Source of the DNA: a bacterium
Lineage (GTDB): Bacteria; Hinthialibacterota; Hinthialibacteria; OLB16
DNA: 64,000 nucleotides
NCBI GenBank assembly: GCA_022072055.1
Contig: JAJVIK010000006.1
Location: 186,001-250,000, forward strand
Direction of reading: 5' to 3'
The translations under genes were made by a program, and so were the position numbers. The stretch's first letter is position 1, and the number at the start of each line of letters is the position of its first letter. This document shows positions 28,955 to 38,752 of this stretch, one piece after another. Below the pieces are notes generated by a model. It was not told the DNA's origin. It made no database searches and saw only the letters and a list, made by a program, of their open reading frames with translations.

Positions 28955-29096
28955 GTGCGGACCATACTCCTTTCGGGATCATGGGCGAGGCGGGCCAGGT
29001 GGATACGAAACAAGGGCCACGCGGGTCGATCAACGCCCTTCCTGATTCCACGAGACTGTACAATTTACCACACGCTCCTTAGCCTTGTCACCGACG

Positions 29097-29834
29097 ATGC
29101 CTGCATGGTCTGCTCACCCGATGCAATCCCGATTTCGCAGAAGTCTTTGGGGCGCTACCCGATTCCTGGTTGTCCTCACGGCGTTTTCCCCCACGCCTGT
29201 TGCCTATTCGGGCGAGCACGATGGGGAATGGTGGACGAAGCTAACCCTTGAAAAGGACTTGACGGAGCTTGGATTTCCCACGGATTCCGAGCTGGTGCTC
29301 GATTATGAACCGCGCAAGGACCGGGACATGGAGAATGTCTTTCAGGAGTCGCTGGGGGTGGGCCTGAATCTCCCGATCCCCACCATGAAGAAGTGGTCCC
29401 TAGGTTCTTTTTACCGGAGATTCGATCGAAACGGAAACCCGGACGAAAACCGGTATTACTTTGACCTGACCCGCGAGTTCGAGTCGTCCCGCGCGACCGG
29501 CTGGGATTTGGCTCTCCGGTCCCGGTTCGAGCTTCGGGATTTCGTGGGGCAGCCTCACCTGGAATACCGGCTGAGACAGAGGGTCGAGATGCTTCACGAT
29601 CTCCCACTCAAAGTGGATGACAAGGCGCTCCGGCTTTTCGCGAATGGGGAGGGGTTCCTCGATTTCCAGGACGATAAGTGGAATCGCTATCGGCTGGGAG
29701 GCGGGCTCATCGTCCCACTGAGGGGAGGCGCCACGCTGCGCGTGGGATATCAGCTGGAGGCCGACAGGCCGGCGCGGGAGAGTTCTTGGGATTACGACAG
29801 CATGTTGGTCACGGAGTTGGGTTTTCGGTTTTAG
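29097..29834 (+). CDS. DUF2490-like outer-membrane beta-barrel protein
   Basis: After a likely signal peptide (from M at 29121: MQSRFRRSLWGATRFLVVLT), the protein alternates aromatic/hydrophobic beta strands such as WKLTLEKDL-like segments, LGVGLNLPIP and LGSFYRRFDRN. Its strand DLALRSRFELRD and its end MLVTELGFRF with terminal Phe are typical of outer-membrane barrels. The pattern fits DUF2490. The start is uncertain: TTG 29085, ATG 29097 and ATG 29121 are possible and none has a strong ribosome site; 29121 fits the signal peptide best. TACAAT at 29059-29064 may be a -10 element. It lies divergently from the envelope operon. Confidence 0.6.
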   Translation: MPAWSAHPMQSRFRRSLWGATRFLVVLTAFSPTPVAYSGEHDGEWWTKLTLEKDLTELGFPTDSELVLDYEPRKDRDMENVFQESLGVGLNLPIPTMKKWSLGSFYRRFDRNGNPDENRYYFDLTREFESSRATGWDLALRSRFELRDFVGQPHLEYRLRQRVEMLHDLPLKVDDKALRLFANGEGFLDFQDDKWNRYRLGGGLIVPLRGGATLRVGYQLEADRPARESSWDYDSMLVTELGFRF

Positions 29835-30100
29835 GGCGGTCTTGCTTCCCGGCCTTTGCGTGCCGGTGGAGAGCCAGCTCAAAGGGAAGGTCTCACGTGT
29901 TATGATCCGCCGAGTTTGCTTTCCGAGCCGGCTCCGCGAGTGTGCTGGGATTTCCCTTGGAGACTTACGCTAGGAATGGGGAAGACTCCCAACGAAGAGC
30001 CGGCGCGCTGCCAGGTCTGTTGGGAATGGGCCGCCCCGAAAGCGACAAGTCGCCTCGAGGTCAAGATCGAAAGCATCGTTCCAGTTCAAGGAGAGTATTC

Positions 30101-31348
30101 ATGCGTTCTTCAGATCCGCTTGCCGCAGTGACAATGAGGAAGATGGACGGGGTCTGGTTGGTGTTGATCCTATTCCTGGCGTGGATGTCCGCCCCCGCCG
30201 CCTTCGGTCAGGCCCCGGGGTATGAGCAGCCTCCGGTTCTCCGGGCTTCGAGCCTGCTCCCGGCGGACATGCTGGCCGGCTCCTCGTTCAAACTGAAGGA
30301 AGCGGTCAGAGCCGATGGCATGTTGTATTCCTTTGAGGTGTGGTCACGGTACGGCTGGTATCATCCGCGGAGCCTGGACATGCTCCGCATTCGCCTGGCG
30401 GAGATTCGCGCGCTCGACACACTCTCAGCGATGCAACAGGATCCGCTGTTCCTCGAGGGAGTCGGGGAGCAGGTTTCCGGCACGGTCGGATCAACCCTGG
30501 AGGCGGTCAAACGGCCCTTTAAGACAATCCATGATATTCCGCTGGGCTTGGCGAAATTCGGCAGCCAGATGGAGGCCAAGGCGCGCGAGGCGAGCACCTT
30601 GCCGGATGAGGACATCCGCGGCATCCACGAGGAGGCCAAGCGAAAACTGGCTGTCTCACTCGGAGTTGACCCTTATACCGATAACCGGCCCTTGCAGGAA
30701 GCGCTTAACGATGTCGCCACCAACAAGAATCGCGGAGCGCTGGCCACCCGTGTCGGGACGGCCTTCATTCCCGCCGTGGGACCGGCTCTGGGCGCCGCGC
30801 AACTGAACAAGGGGCTTCAGGGAAGGCTCGAGAGCATGACCTCAGCGGAGCTTCAAGAGCACACCCGGGGAACTTTAGCCGGTTTGGGCGTGCCGAAGTC
30901 ACAACTCGAAACGTTCATGAAAAACCCGGGTTACACTCCGACAATCCGAGCTGCCATTGCCGAGGCCATGACACGGCTCTCGGGAGTCGCCGGCGTTCAG
31001 GACTACATCCGCGCCATCCAGGAAGTGCCCGCTCCTGAAGTCGCGCTGTTTTATCAGCGGCGCATCCAGCTCGCGGAGAGATTCCATCTGAGCGCGCGCC
31101 CCTTGGCGAAGATGGCCCTTGTTGGGCCGACACCCGTGTTTCTCGACCAGGATGGGGGCATGGTGGTTGCCGTTGCGCTGGATCACCTTTACTGGAATGA
31201 AGACCTTGCCCGCCGAGTTGGCGGGGTCCGACAGAAATTGGGGAAAAAGAAGGGCGACCTGTATATCACCGGGACCGCCACCGAGACCGCCAAGCAGCAG
31301 CTTTCCGACGTGGGTCTGACAGTTCATGAGAAGTGGGGCTCAGATTGA
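30101..31348 (+). CDS. Secreted protein of unknown family
   Basis: ATG 30101 is chosen for the strong AAGGAGAG about 8 bases upstream; a signal peptide follows (DGVWLVLILFLAWMSAPAA ending near F-G-Q-A). The mature protein of about 380 residues is largely helical. Notable pieces are KEAVRADGMLYSFEVWSRYG, SLGVDPYTDNRPLQEALNDV, GTAFIPAVGPALG (a small hydrophobic stretch) and a C-terminal GDLYITGTATETAKQQLSDVG. I do not recognise the family. It ends three bases before the GTG of the lipoprotein hydrolase, so the two are probably co-translated and may act together in the envelope. Confidence 0.6.
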   Translation: MRSSDPLAAVTMRKMDGVWLVLILFLAWMSAPAAFGQAPGYEQPPVLRASSLLPADMLAGSSFKLKEAVRADGMLYSFEVWSRYGWYHPRSLDMLRIRLAEIRALDTLSAMQQDPLFLEGVGEQVSGTVGSTLEAVKRPFKTIHDIPLGLAKFGSQMEAKAREASTLPDEDIRGIHEEAKRKLAVSLGVDPYTDNRPLQEALNDVATNKNRGALATRVGTAFIPAVGPALGAAQLNKGLQGRLESMTSAELQEHTRGTLAGLGVPKSQLETFMKNPGYTPTIRAAIAEAMTRLSGVAGVQDYIRAIQEVPAPEVALFYQRRIQLAERFHLSARPLAKMALVGPTPVFLDQDGGMVVAVALDHLYWNEDLARRVGGVRQKLGKKKGDLYITGTATETAKQQLSDVGLTVHEKWGSD

Positions 31349-31351
31349 GAC

Positions 31352-32626
31352 GTGCGGAGGCTCCTTGCGGGGATTCTGGTCGCCGGGTTGATCCTGCTCA
31401 CCGGATGCGGGCGGAGGGAGCTGATTCAGACGCCGAATCTGTACGCCAATGGACGGATCGATCCCTTCAAGGATTGTCCGCCCTCCGCGCGGAACAATCG
31501 GGTTGATGTCCTCTATGCCACGGATCGACTGCCGGTGGAGAGCAAGGGAGCGGGGCAGGAATACGGATATCTCCGCTCCCCCTCGCTGGCCTATGGAATC
31601 TGCAGGGTCGAGATTGGCGAGGATGTCCCTTGGTCCGTGCTCGCGGAGAATAGTCGAACCGACGACAGGGACCTTTCGCTCCCGCTGAGCGTCCGCGGAG
31701 TCGATGAGGTGGGCCGTTTCCCGGGAACTCCGATCCCCTTCATCAGACGCGGCGGGGAGCTTGTGGAGGACCCTGCGGTGCTGGCGCGGAAGGCGCAGGC
31801 CGAGGATGCCTTTCGCGCCCTGGTGGCCAAGCGTCTTACCCAGACCCCCCGCAAAGAGGCGTTCGTTTTTGTTCATGGGTACAACAATGACTTCGAGGAC
31901 TCCGTTCTTGTCATGGCCGAGCTGTGGCACTTCCTCGGCAGGACCGGACTTCCCATTGTGTATTCGTGGCCCGCGGGTCGCGGCGGATTTCGAGGCTACA
32001 CGTACGATCGGGAATCCGGAGAGTTCACAATCCTCCATCTCAAGGAGTTCCTCAGACTTCTCGGGTCCTGCCCGGGTCTTGAAAGGGTGCATTTTCTTGC
32101 CCACAGCCGGGGGACCGATGTCCTGATTAGCGCGGTTCGCGAGCTGATCATTGAGGCCCGCGCGGCCGGGAAAAGCCCCAGGGAAATCCTCAAGATTGCC
32201 GACTTGACCCTCGCCGCGCCGGATCTCGACCTGGAGGTTTTCACCCAGCGGATGGTGGGGGAGCGTCTCGGTCAGGGAATGGGGGGGGTGACCTTGTATG
32301 TTTCCGACGAAGACAAGGCCCTTGGTCTATCGACCTGGCTGTTCTCGGGTCTCCAGAGGGTCGGGAGGGTCACCTTCGAGGACCTGAATCCGGAGCTTAG
32401 AAAACGGCTGGAGCAGAACCACGGGGCCGCGGTCATTGATGCGCGAGTCCGATCCGGTTTCATTGGGCATTCGTATTTCTACTCGAACCCGGCGGTCAGC
32501 TCCGACTTGATCTTGATGATGCGGTATGGACGAGCCCCCGGCGCGGAGAACGGGCGCCCGCTGGTTCCCGTGGGACCGAACTTCTGGGAGATCGACAAGG
32601 GGTACCCTTACAGGAACCGAGATTGA
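31352..32626 (+). CDS. DUF900-type alpha/beta-hydrolase lipoprotein
   Basis: GTG 31352 begins a lipoprotein signal with lipobox L-L-T-G-C at about residue 19. The mature 400-residue protein is an alpha/beta hydrolase of the DUF900 (PF05990) type. VDVLYATDR is the usual opening, FVFVHGYNN carries the oxyanion region and HFLAHSRGTD the nucleophile Ser. A TLAAPDLD strand and a late His (IGHSYF) complete a likely triad. These enzymes are annotated as esterases or lipases, with unknown natural substrates. It would be anchored to a membrane facing the periplasm. It follows the unknown secreted protein by three bases and converges on the glycosidase-like gene. Confidence 0.8.
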   Translation: MRRLLAGILVAGLILLTGCGRRELIQTPNLYANGRIDPFKDCPPSARNNRVDVLYATDRLPVESKGAGQEYGYLRSPSLAYGICRVEIGEDVPWSVLAENSRTDDRDLSLPLSVRGVDEVGRFPGTPIPFIRRGGELVEDPAVLARKAQAEDAFRALVAKRLTQTPRKEAFVFVHGYNNDFEDSVLVMAELWHFLGRTGLPIVYSWPAGRGGFRGYTYDRESGEFTILHLKEFLRLLGSCPGLERVHFLAHSRGTDVLISAVRELIIEARAAGKSPREILKIADLTLAAPDLDLEVFTQRMVGERLGQGMGGVTLYVSDEDKALGLSTWLFSGLQRVGRVTFEDLNPELRKRLEQNHGAAVIDARVRSGFIGHSYFYSNPAVSSDLILMMRYGRAPGAENGRPLVPVGPNFWEIDKGYPYRNRD

Positions 32627-32647
32627 AACGGTTAACCATTCCCGGAC

Positions 32648-33898
32648 CTAATCCCCCCTCCTCCCCTGATACACATGGACCCCCAACCCCCCGAAGTCCT
32701 CCTCGAAAGCGCCCTGATCGACCTTTACCTTACGGTTCTCGTTCAGGACCTCGAGCTCGGCGATCCCATCAAACGAGGCGGGCAGAGCTGAAAATTGGAC
32801 CGTGGCGGGATCGACCGAAGCGTTTACCGCGAAGAGGGTGACCGCCCCATCCGTTTCCGTGATCAAGCATTCGACACCCTTGGTGATGGAGGATCCGCGC
32901 TCGCGGTAGCGCCGCGCGGGTTGATCCCTATAGCGCCATCCAAGGATGAATGGCTCTATCGCGCGGACCTCGTTGAGCACCGCCGAAAGGTCAGCCAAGT
33001 AAGCCTGATTGTCGTTGTAAGATAACCCCCACACGGTCAGTCCGTTGGCCCCATGAACAATCGCCTGATAGGCCATGAAACGAAGTTCCTGGAGGTTCGG
33101 GTAGGCCACCAGAGCGGGATCGCGTTGCGCCTCGGGATTGAGCGCCTCCCAGGCGAAGCCCTGGAGGACCACGAAGACCGGCATTCCCTCGTACGCCACC
33201 TGTTTCATCTTATCCACATAATCCCCCACACAGGCGGGGGAGAGGTCCGGCATGTCGGTTTGACGCGCGATCCGGCTGACCCCACCGGGAGGGATGATCG
33301 CATAGCTCTTTTTCAGGTTGGGTGGCATCACCGGGTACACATCCACGCATAGGATGTCGGCGGCCGAGTTGTACTTGCGGAGGGTCTCGACCGTGTTGCG
33401 GGGAGCATGGTTCAAATACACCGGGTGGGCGCCATCGAGAGTCTTGAGGAATCGATACCCCTTAGTGAGCGCCTCCGCCGAATAGCGGGGCTTCTCGGGG
33501 GCCTCATCGCTCCAGGCCGGCTCATCGGTGCTCTCCCAGATCAGCAGATTGGGGTGGTCCTTGAACTTGGCCACTCGCTCCGTGAGCGCCGCTTCCTTGG
33601 CGGCGACATCGGCGCCCGAGTGGTCGAGACCGAGGGTGTGCCAGATGAACAGTCCCGCTTCTTTGCAGGCATCCCAGTCCTTCGGATCGGCGCCGATGCT
33701 GAGGAGATTGAAACCCATAGACGCCACGACATTGGCATCCCCGCCCTTGGGTGGAGAGTAGGCTCCAATCACAAACAGCGGCTTGCCATCCTTCTCGAGG
33801 AAACCCGTGGGCCCGATTTTCACCTCGGAACAGTTTCCCATGTTTCCCTCCCCAAGAATCGCGGCGATGAGCCCCAGGCTGAGCATGAGATTTCGCAT
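32648..33898 (-). CDS. Secreted glycoside-hydrolase-like TIM-barrel protein
   Basis: This 416-residue protein has a short signal-like N-terminus (MLSLGLIAAILGEG). The core resembles clan GH-A glycosidases: GKPLFVIGAYSPP opens the barrel and NLLIWESTDEPAW looks like the strand-4 acid/base site, with D-E-P where N-E-P is common. ADILCVDVYPV, FVVLQGFAWE and GANGLTVWGLSYN are later strands. A small beta domain ends the chain. I cannot name the GH family or confirm the nucleophile, so it might be a non-catalytic relative. An array of ATTGAGT heptads lies 44-125 bases upstream and may control it. Confidence 0.65.
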   Translation of the reverse strand: MRNLMLSLGLIAAILGEGNMGNCSEVKIGPTGFLEKDGKPLFVIGAYSPPKGGDANVVASMGFNLLSIGADPKDWDACKEAGLFIWHTLGLDHSGADVAAKEAALTERVAKFKDHPNLLIWESTDEPAWSDEAPEKPRYSAEALTKGYRFLKTLDGAHPVYLNHAPRNTVETLRKYNSAADILCVDVYPVMPPNLKKSYAIIPPGGVSRIARQTDMPDLSPACVGDYVDKMKQVAYEGMPVFVVLQGFAWEALNPEAQRDPALVAYPNLQELRFMAYQAIVHGANGLTVWGLSYNDNQAYLADLSAVLNEVRAIEPFILGWRYRDQPARRYRERGSSITKGVECLITETDGAVTLFAVNASVDPATVQFSALPASFDGIAELEVLNENRKVKVDQGAFEEDFGGLGVHVYQGRRGD

Positions 33899-33941
33899 GG
33901 ATGAATGACTCCTTTCAAACGGCGTCCGCGCGCCATTGGAT

Positions 33942-34023
33942 ACTCAATCGAACCAAGTGTCCACCGGGGTCTGGCAACCGACAGGGCGTGATTCATTGAG
34001 TCAAATTACTCAATCCATTGAGT
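33942..34023. promoter_or_regulatory. Array of four ATTGAGT/ACTCAAT heptads
   Basis: ACTCAAT occurs at 33942-33948 and 34008-34014, and ATTGAGT at 33995-34001 and 34017-34023. Two of them form the dyad ATTGAGT-caaatt-ACTCAAT, and the two plus-strand copies are 22 bases apart, about two helical turns. The array lies upstream of the glycosidase-like gene (start 33898) and past the end of aroA (34075). Spaced heptads suggest operator half-sites. Confidence 0.45.
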
Positions 34024-34074
34024 AGAATTGGACCGTTAGATGTAACCCCAATGTTTACAGTCGATAAAGCCTAT

Positions 34075-35379
34075 TCATGGGACGGAAGAAAGATCCACAA
34101 AAGGCGCAAAAATATCAAAAAAATCGGGAAAGGTCTTGCTCACACACCCCGGGTTTTGGATGACCAGCCCGGGGATTCGGCTCCCCGCCACCGCGAAACT
34201 CATCGCCATCCGGTGGTCGTCATAGGTCTCGATCTCCGCGGGGGTGTAGACCTCTTTCGGGTGAATCCGGAGTCCGTCCGGGAACTCCTCGACCACCGCG
34301 CCGAGCTTCTCCAGCTCTTGGTGCAAAGCGGCGATTCGGTCGGTTTCCTTGATCCGCGTATTGGCGATATTCCGGATCGTGGTGGGACCTTCGGCGAAAA
34401 GGGCCACCACCGCGAGGGTCTGGGCGGTGTCACTCATGGCGTTCAGGTCCGCCTCAACTCCCCGCAAGGTTCCCCCTGTCAGCTCCACCCGGTCCCCCAC
34501 TTGCCGCCAGCCGCAGCCCATTTCCGCGAGAACGCGGACGAAACCCCGGTCGCCTTGACAGGAATCCTCCGGGAGCGGGCCCACTCGGACTGTTTTTCCG
34601 GTGACCGCGGCCGCGGCGAGGAAGTACGAGGCCGCCGAGGCATCCCCCTCGACCTCATAGTCGATCGCCTTCGGCTCCTGCCCCGGAGGGACATGCAACC
34701 TCCGGTATTCGGAGTTCGCCGCGTAAACTCCGAACCGCTCCAGGATCGAAAGAGTCATGTCAATGTAGGGTTTCGAAACCAGCTCCCCCTCCACCTCCAG
34801 GGTCAGCCCCTGCTCCATGCGAGCCGCCGAAAGCAGCAGAGCTGAAAAGTACTGGCTGCTGCGGCTCCCTTCGATCCGGCAGCGCCCTCCACGCAGTCCG
34901 CCACCCTTGACCCGTATCGGGGGACAGCCGGTTCCCTCCAGGTCCACCGCCTCTCCGCCGACCTGTCGGATCCCGTCCAGGAGGTCGCGGATGGGGCGCT
35001 GACGCATCCGCTCGTTGCCGGTGAGGATCACCTCCCCCGGCCCGAAGGCGCAGAACGGGGCCAGGAATCGGATGGCGGTTCCGGCGTTGCCGCAAAAAAG
35101 CGGCTCGGAGGGGGAAACTGTGGGAACCCCTTGTCCCCGAACCTTGAGGACTTTTTCGGCTCGGTCGGCCTCGACCCGGATCCCAAGTGTATTGAGGCAT
35201 TCCACCATCCGCTCGGTGTCATCCGAGAACAGGGCGTTGGTGAGCGTGCTCTCGCCATCGGCCAGGGCGGCCAAGAGCAGGGCGCGGTTGGTGTAGCTTT
35301 TCGAGCCGGGGAGTGAAATCTCAACCAGATTGGGGGGAGCCTTGGGCTCCAAACGGAAAGCTGCGGGGAAACTCTTCAT
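34075..35379 (-). CDS. aroA: 3-phosphoshikimate 1-carboxyvinyltransferase (EPSP synthase)
   Basis: The chain of 434 residues has the expected length. LPGSKSYTNRALLLAALA (PEP/shikimate-binding block with the conserved Lys) starts near residue 20. LFCGNAGTAIRF is the G-N-A-G-T-x-x-R-F motif. EGSRSSQYFSALLL, EGDASAASYF, RIKETDRI and DDHRMAMSF are the other signature blocks. It adds the enolpyruvyl group of PEP to shikimate-3-phosphate in aromatic amino acid synthesis. ATG 35379 is chosen because homology begins right after it; the frame upstream runs into the cyclophilin gene. A 14-bp GC-rich hairpin ends 12 bases before the start. No other shikimate genes are nearby. Confidence 0.95.
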   Translation of the reverse strand: MKSFPAAFRLEPKAPPNLVEISLPGSKSYTNRALLLAALADGESTLTNALFSDDTERMVECLNTLGIRVEADRAEKVLKVRGQGVPTVSPSEPLFCGNAGTAIRFLAPFCAFGPGEVILTGNERMRQRPIRDLLDGIRQVGGEAVDLEGTGCPPIRVKGGGLRGGRCRIEGSRSSQYFSALLLSAARMEQGLTLEVEGELVSKPYIDMTLSILERFGVYAANSEYRRLHVPPGQEPKAIDYEVEGDASAASYFLAAAAVTGKTVRVGPLPEDSCQGDRGFVRVLAEMGCGWRQVGDRVELTGGTLRGVEADLNAMSDTAQTLAVVALFAEGPTTIRNIANTRIKETDRIAALHQELEKLGAVVEEFPDGLRIHPKEVYTPAEIETYDDHRMAMSFAVAGSRIPGLVIQNPGCVSKTFPDFFDIFAPFVDLSSVP

Positions 35380-35390
35380 CCGATTGTGTG

Positions 35391-35424
35391 AGCGCGGGGG
35401 CGCGTGGATGCGCGCCCCCGCGCT
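35391..35424. promoter_or_regulatory. Perfect 14-bp GC hairpin between cyclophilin and aroA genes
   Basis: AGCGCGGGGGCGCG (35391-35404) is the exact inverse complement of CGCGCCCCCGCGCT (35411-35424) around a six-base loop. In the minus-strand transcript it falls 7 bases after the cyclophilin stop and 11 bases before the aroA ATG. No T-run follows, so a simple Rho-independent terminator is unlikely; a processing or translation-control element is possible. Confidence 0.5.
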
Positions 35425-35431
35425 GTCACGG

Positions 35432-36103
<672 letters not shown>

Positions 36104-36214
36104 GTAAGTGAACCAACCTCCTTCACATCCGGATTGCCCGAGAAACTCAGGCTTCAAATGATCTTAGAGAACCTTTTCCTCTCTCACAACCACAGTGGGT
36201 CTCCGGAAGGATTC

Positions 36215-38233
36215 TCAGTTTCGCCCACCCCGAAAGGGCAGTCCCTCTCGATAACGAGCCAAGCGCTCGCGAATCCGGGTGGTCAAGGCGTCCTGTCCGG
36301 TCGATTCAGCCAGTCGAATCGCCTCCTCGCCGACTTCGACCGCCAAGGAGAAATCCCCGGATTCCGCGAGCGCCGCGCCCAGAATGTCCAGATACACCGG
36401 GTTCGGCGCTCCCGGTCCGGCGCAGGCCAGCCGCGCCAGCTGAACCGCCTCTTTGCCATTGCGGAACCGGGGGTCCGGGTGTGTGGCCAGAATCCACGCC
36501 AGATTGGCGGCCGGCTCCTTCCACCCCGGACGTTGTCTGAGCGCCTCCCGGTACTGCCCGATGGCCTGCGCGGTCTTGCCCTCGGAGGCGAGCAGATTCC
36601 CGAAGTTGTAGTGGGCTTCCGGGTTGTGCTCGGAAATCCGGATCGATGCGCCGAAATGCCGGGCCGCTTCTTCCCTCTTCCCAAGGACCGCCAAGGCGTT
36701 CCCGAGGTTGGTGTGGGTCTTGGCCGATTCCGGAGCGCGTGCGAGCGCCTGCTCCAGAATGGCCACTCCCTCTTCAGCCCTTCCGAGACCGGTGAGCGCG
36801 ATGGCCAGCCCATTGGCGGTGTCGAGGTCCTCCGCTTGAAGGGCGAGGGCCCGGCGGTACGCCTCGACCGCCTCCGCGAGGCGGCCCGCGCGGGTGTGGG
36901 CGTCGCCAAGGCTGCGATGGAGAGTGAAGTCCTTCGGGTTCAGGCGCGCGGCCTCCGCGAAGTGCATGGCGGCCTCCTCGGGTCTCCCCTTGAGCAGCAG
37001 CGCCCCGCCGACATTGTTGTGGGCGTACCAAGCCTCCGGATGGCGCTTCAGCAATGCTCCAAAGAGGGTCTCCATGCTCCGATAGGACGAGGCGTGGCTC
37101 CAGGTCAGCGCCGATAGGCCCCCAAGCAGCACGACTCCGAGGGCGCGGGAAGCCCACGCCGGAGCGCTCCGCGAGGCCACGACCGCCACGGCGCACAGGG
37201 GGGCAATCACACCCATCGAGGCCAGGTATTGATAGTGATCGGCCGCCAGGGTAAGACGCATGGTCGAGTAATCGAAAAATCCGAGCGCGGGGAAGAGAAG
37301 GATGACATAGAAGGCCGCGGCGCACGCCGGAGCCTTGTGGCCGCGACACCCAAGCCATGCAACGGCAAGGAGCGCCACGAGCGCCGTAAGGGGAAACAAG
37401 TACTGCCAAGCCGCCGCGGGATCGATCTCCCAACGCGGGTAGATGGTCATCAACCCGAACGGCCACACCAGCTTCCCGGCATAGAACCACAGCGCCCTCC
37501 CGGCGATCAACACGCGCTCAAGGAAGGTGAAGTCGAAAGGCTCCCCCACCGCGCCGGTGCGGTTTCGCTCCCACCAGATGGTGAGCGCGGCGAAGGCCAG
37601 GCAAGGTGGGATCAGCCCCAAGGCCACCAGCGATTTCCGCCTCCATTTCTGTCCCCCTTTCCACCAGCCATGGACCAAGAAATAGGCCGGGAGCACACAG
37701 GCCAGGGTCTTGCTCAGGAGCGCCAGCGCCAGCGCGCCCGCCGCGAGGAGGAGCCTGCGGAGGGTTCCGACCTCCAGATAACGCTGCCAGGCATGGAGCG
37801 CGAGAAGGGAGAATACCCCCATCAGCACATTCTTGCGCTCGCTCATCCAGGCGACCGACTCCACATGCACCGGATGAAGGGCGAACACCCAGGCCGCCGG
37901 CAGCGCGCCGCGAACCGCAAGACGCGCGAGCAATCGCCAGAGGAGAACCGCGACAGTCGCATGCAGGAGGACATTCAGGACATGATGGCCGAGGAGGCTC
38001 TCGCCCCAGAGTCGGTATTCCAGCCAGAAGGAGGTGAGAGCGAGCGGGTAGTAGTTGACCGAGGTGAACGGTTCAAACCAGATCGAGTAGAGACCGGAAA
38101 CGGTCTTCAGATTCGGATTCGAGGCAATGTAATCGTGGTCATCCCAGACATAGTCGCCATGGAGCGCGGGGAGGTACGCGAACAGAGTCGCCACCCCGAT
38201 CCCCAGCGCAATCGCCCAATCCCTTTTTTTCAC
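36215..38233 (-). CDS. Multi-pass membrane protein with C-terminal TPRs (TMTC/O-mannosyltransferase-like)
   Basis: The N-terminal 390 residues hold about ten hydrophobic segments with a first-loop motif YVWDDHDYI (about 28-36), the acidic pair expected of GT-C glycosyltransferases. ALHPVHVESVAWMSERKN is the conserved loop of bacterial TMTC-like proteins. Residues about 400-640 are TPR repeats (AWYAHNNVGGALLLKGRPEEA and following). The animal relatives are O-mannosyltransferases; the bacterial ones are mostly uncharacterised but probably transfer a lipid-linked sugar to exported proteins. The GTG start lies three bases after the DUF2889 stop, implying co-translation. Confidence 0.78.
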   Translation of the reverse strand: MKKRDWAIALGIGVATLFAYLPALHGDYVWDDHDYIASNPNLKTVSGLYSIWFEPFTSVNYYPLALTSFWLEYRLWGESLLGHHVLNVLLHATVAVLLWRLLARLAVRGALPAAWVFALHPVHVESVAWMSERKNVLMGVFSLLALHAWQRYLEVGTLRRLLLAAGALALALLSKTLACVLPAYFLVHGWWKGGQKWRRKSLVALGLIPPCLAFAALTIWWERNRTGAVGEPFDFTFLERVLIAGRALWFYAGKLVWPFGLMTIYPRWEIDPAAAWQYLFPLTALVALLAVAWLGCRGHKAPACAAAFYVILLFPALGFFDYSTMRLTLAADHYQYLASMGVIAPLCAVAVVASRSAPAWASRALGVVLLGGLSALTWSHASSYRSMETLFGALLKRHPEAWYAHNNVGGALLLKGRPEEAAMHFAEAARLNPKDFTLHRSLGDAHTRAGRLAEAVEAYRRALALQAEDLDTANGLAIALTGLGRAEEGVAILEQALARAPESAKTHTNLGNALAVLGKREEAARHFGASIRISEHNPEAHYNFGNLLASEGKTAQAIGQYREALRQRPGWKEPAANLAWILATHPDPRFRNGKEAVQLARLACAGPGAPNPVYLDILGAALAESGDFSLAVEVGEEAIRLAESTGQDALTTRIRERLARYREGLPFRGGRN

Positions 38234-38236
38234 CGT

Positions 38237-38752
38237 TCACTGTTCTTCGGGCAGCTTGCCATCGGTGCGGAAGCTCACACAGGTGTCCTTGGTGAGCGGG
38301 AGTTCGCGGAGGAAGGCTTGACGTTCGGAGCGTGACTGAGGGCCGGCCACCCCCTTGAGGTCCTCGTAACCCGCGCCGATGAACAGCGCCCGCAGACAGG
38401 CCTCAAGGGCGGTGTAGAGGTGGGTGCAACCATCCACTCGCGGGATGAGTTGGTGGATTTTGTGGAGCACCCCCCCGCCCATGACCGTAAGCCCGATGAG
38501 GCGCTTGTAGCTTGGGTAGGACTTGGTGCAGGACTCGAACGGGTGACGGTTCATGAGGACCGCGATGTCTTTGATGACATAGGTCTGGGTGTCCACGAGC
38601 AGCGCCATCTCCATGTCATGGTAGTTGTCATGCAGCTTGCAGATGACCACCGCGCCCTCCTCGGTCCGATAGACCTCGGTGGCGACCGTGCGGTGGAAGG
38701 TTTGACGTTGAAAGAGGGCGAGCTTGCGCAGCTCGGCGACGGTTCGGGACAT
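38237..38752 (-). CDS. DUF2889 domain protein
   Basis: ATG 38752 is chosen for the AGGAA about 8 bases upstream; longer in-frame starts lack one. The 171-residue protein matches DUF2889 by eye: VYRTEEGAVVICKLHDNYHD early, ALLVDTQTYVIKDI in the middle, and the VDGCTHLYTALEACLRAL block with Cys-Thr-His. No signal peptide is seen, so it is cytoplasmic. The family has no established biochemical function; the conserved Cys, His and Asp could form a metal or catalytic site. It is followed three bases later by the membrane TPR protein. Confidence 0.75.
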   Translation of the reverse strand: MSRTVAELRKLALFQRQTFHRTVATEVYRTEEGAVVICKLHDNYHDMEMALLVDTQTYVIKDIAVLMNRHPFESCTKSYPSYKRLIGLTVMGGGVLHKIHQLIPRVDGCTHLYTALEACLRALFIGAGYEDLKGVAGPQSRSERQAFLRELPLTKDTCVSFRTDGKLPEEQ

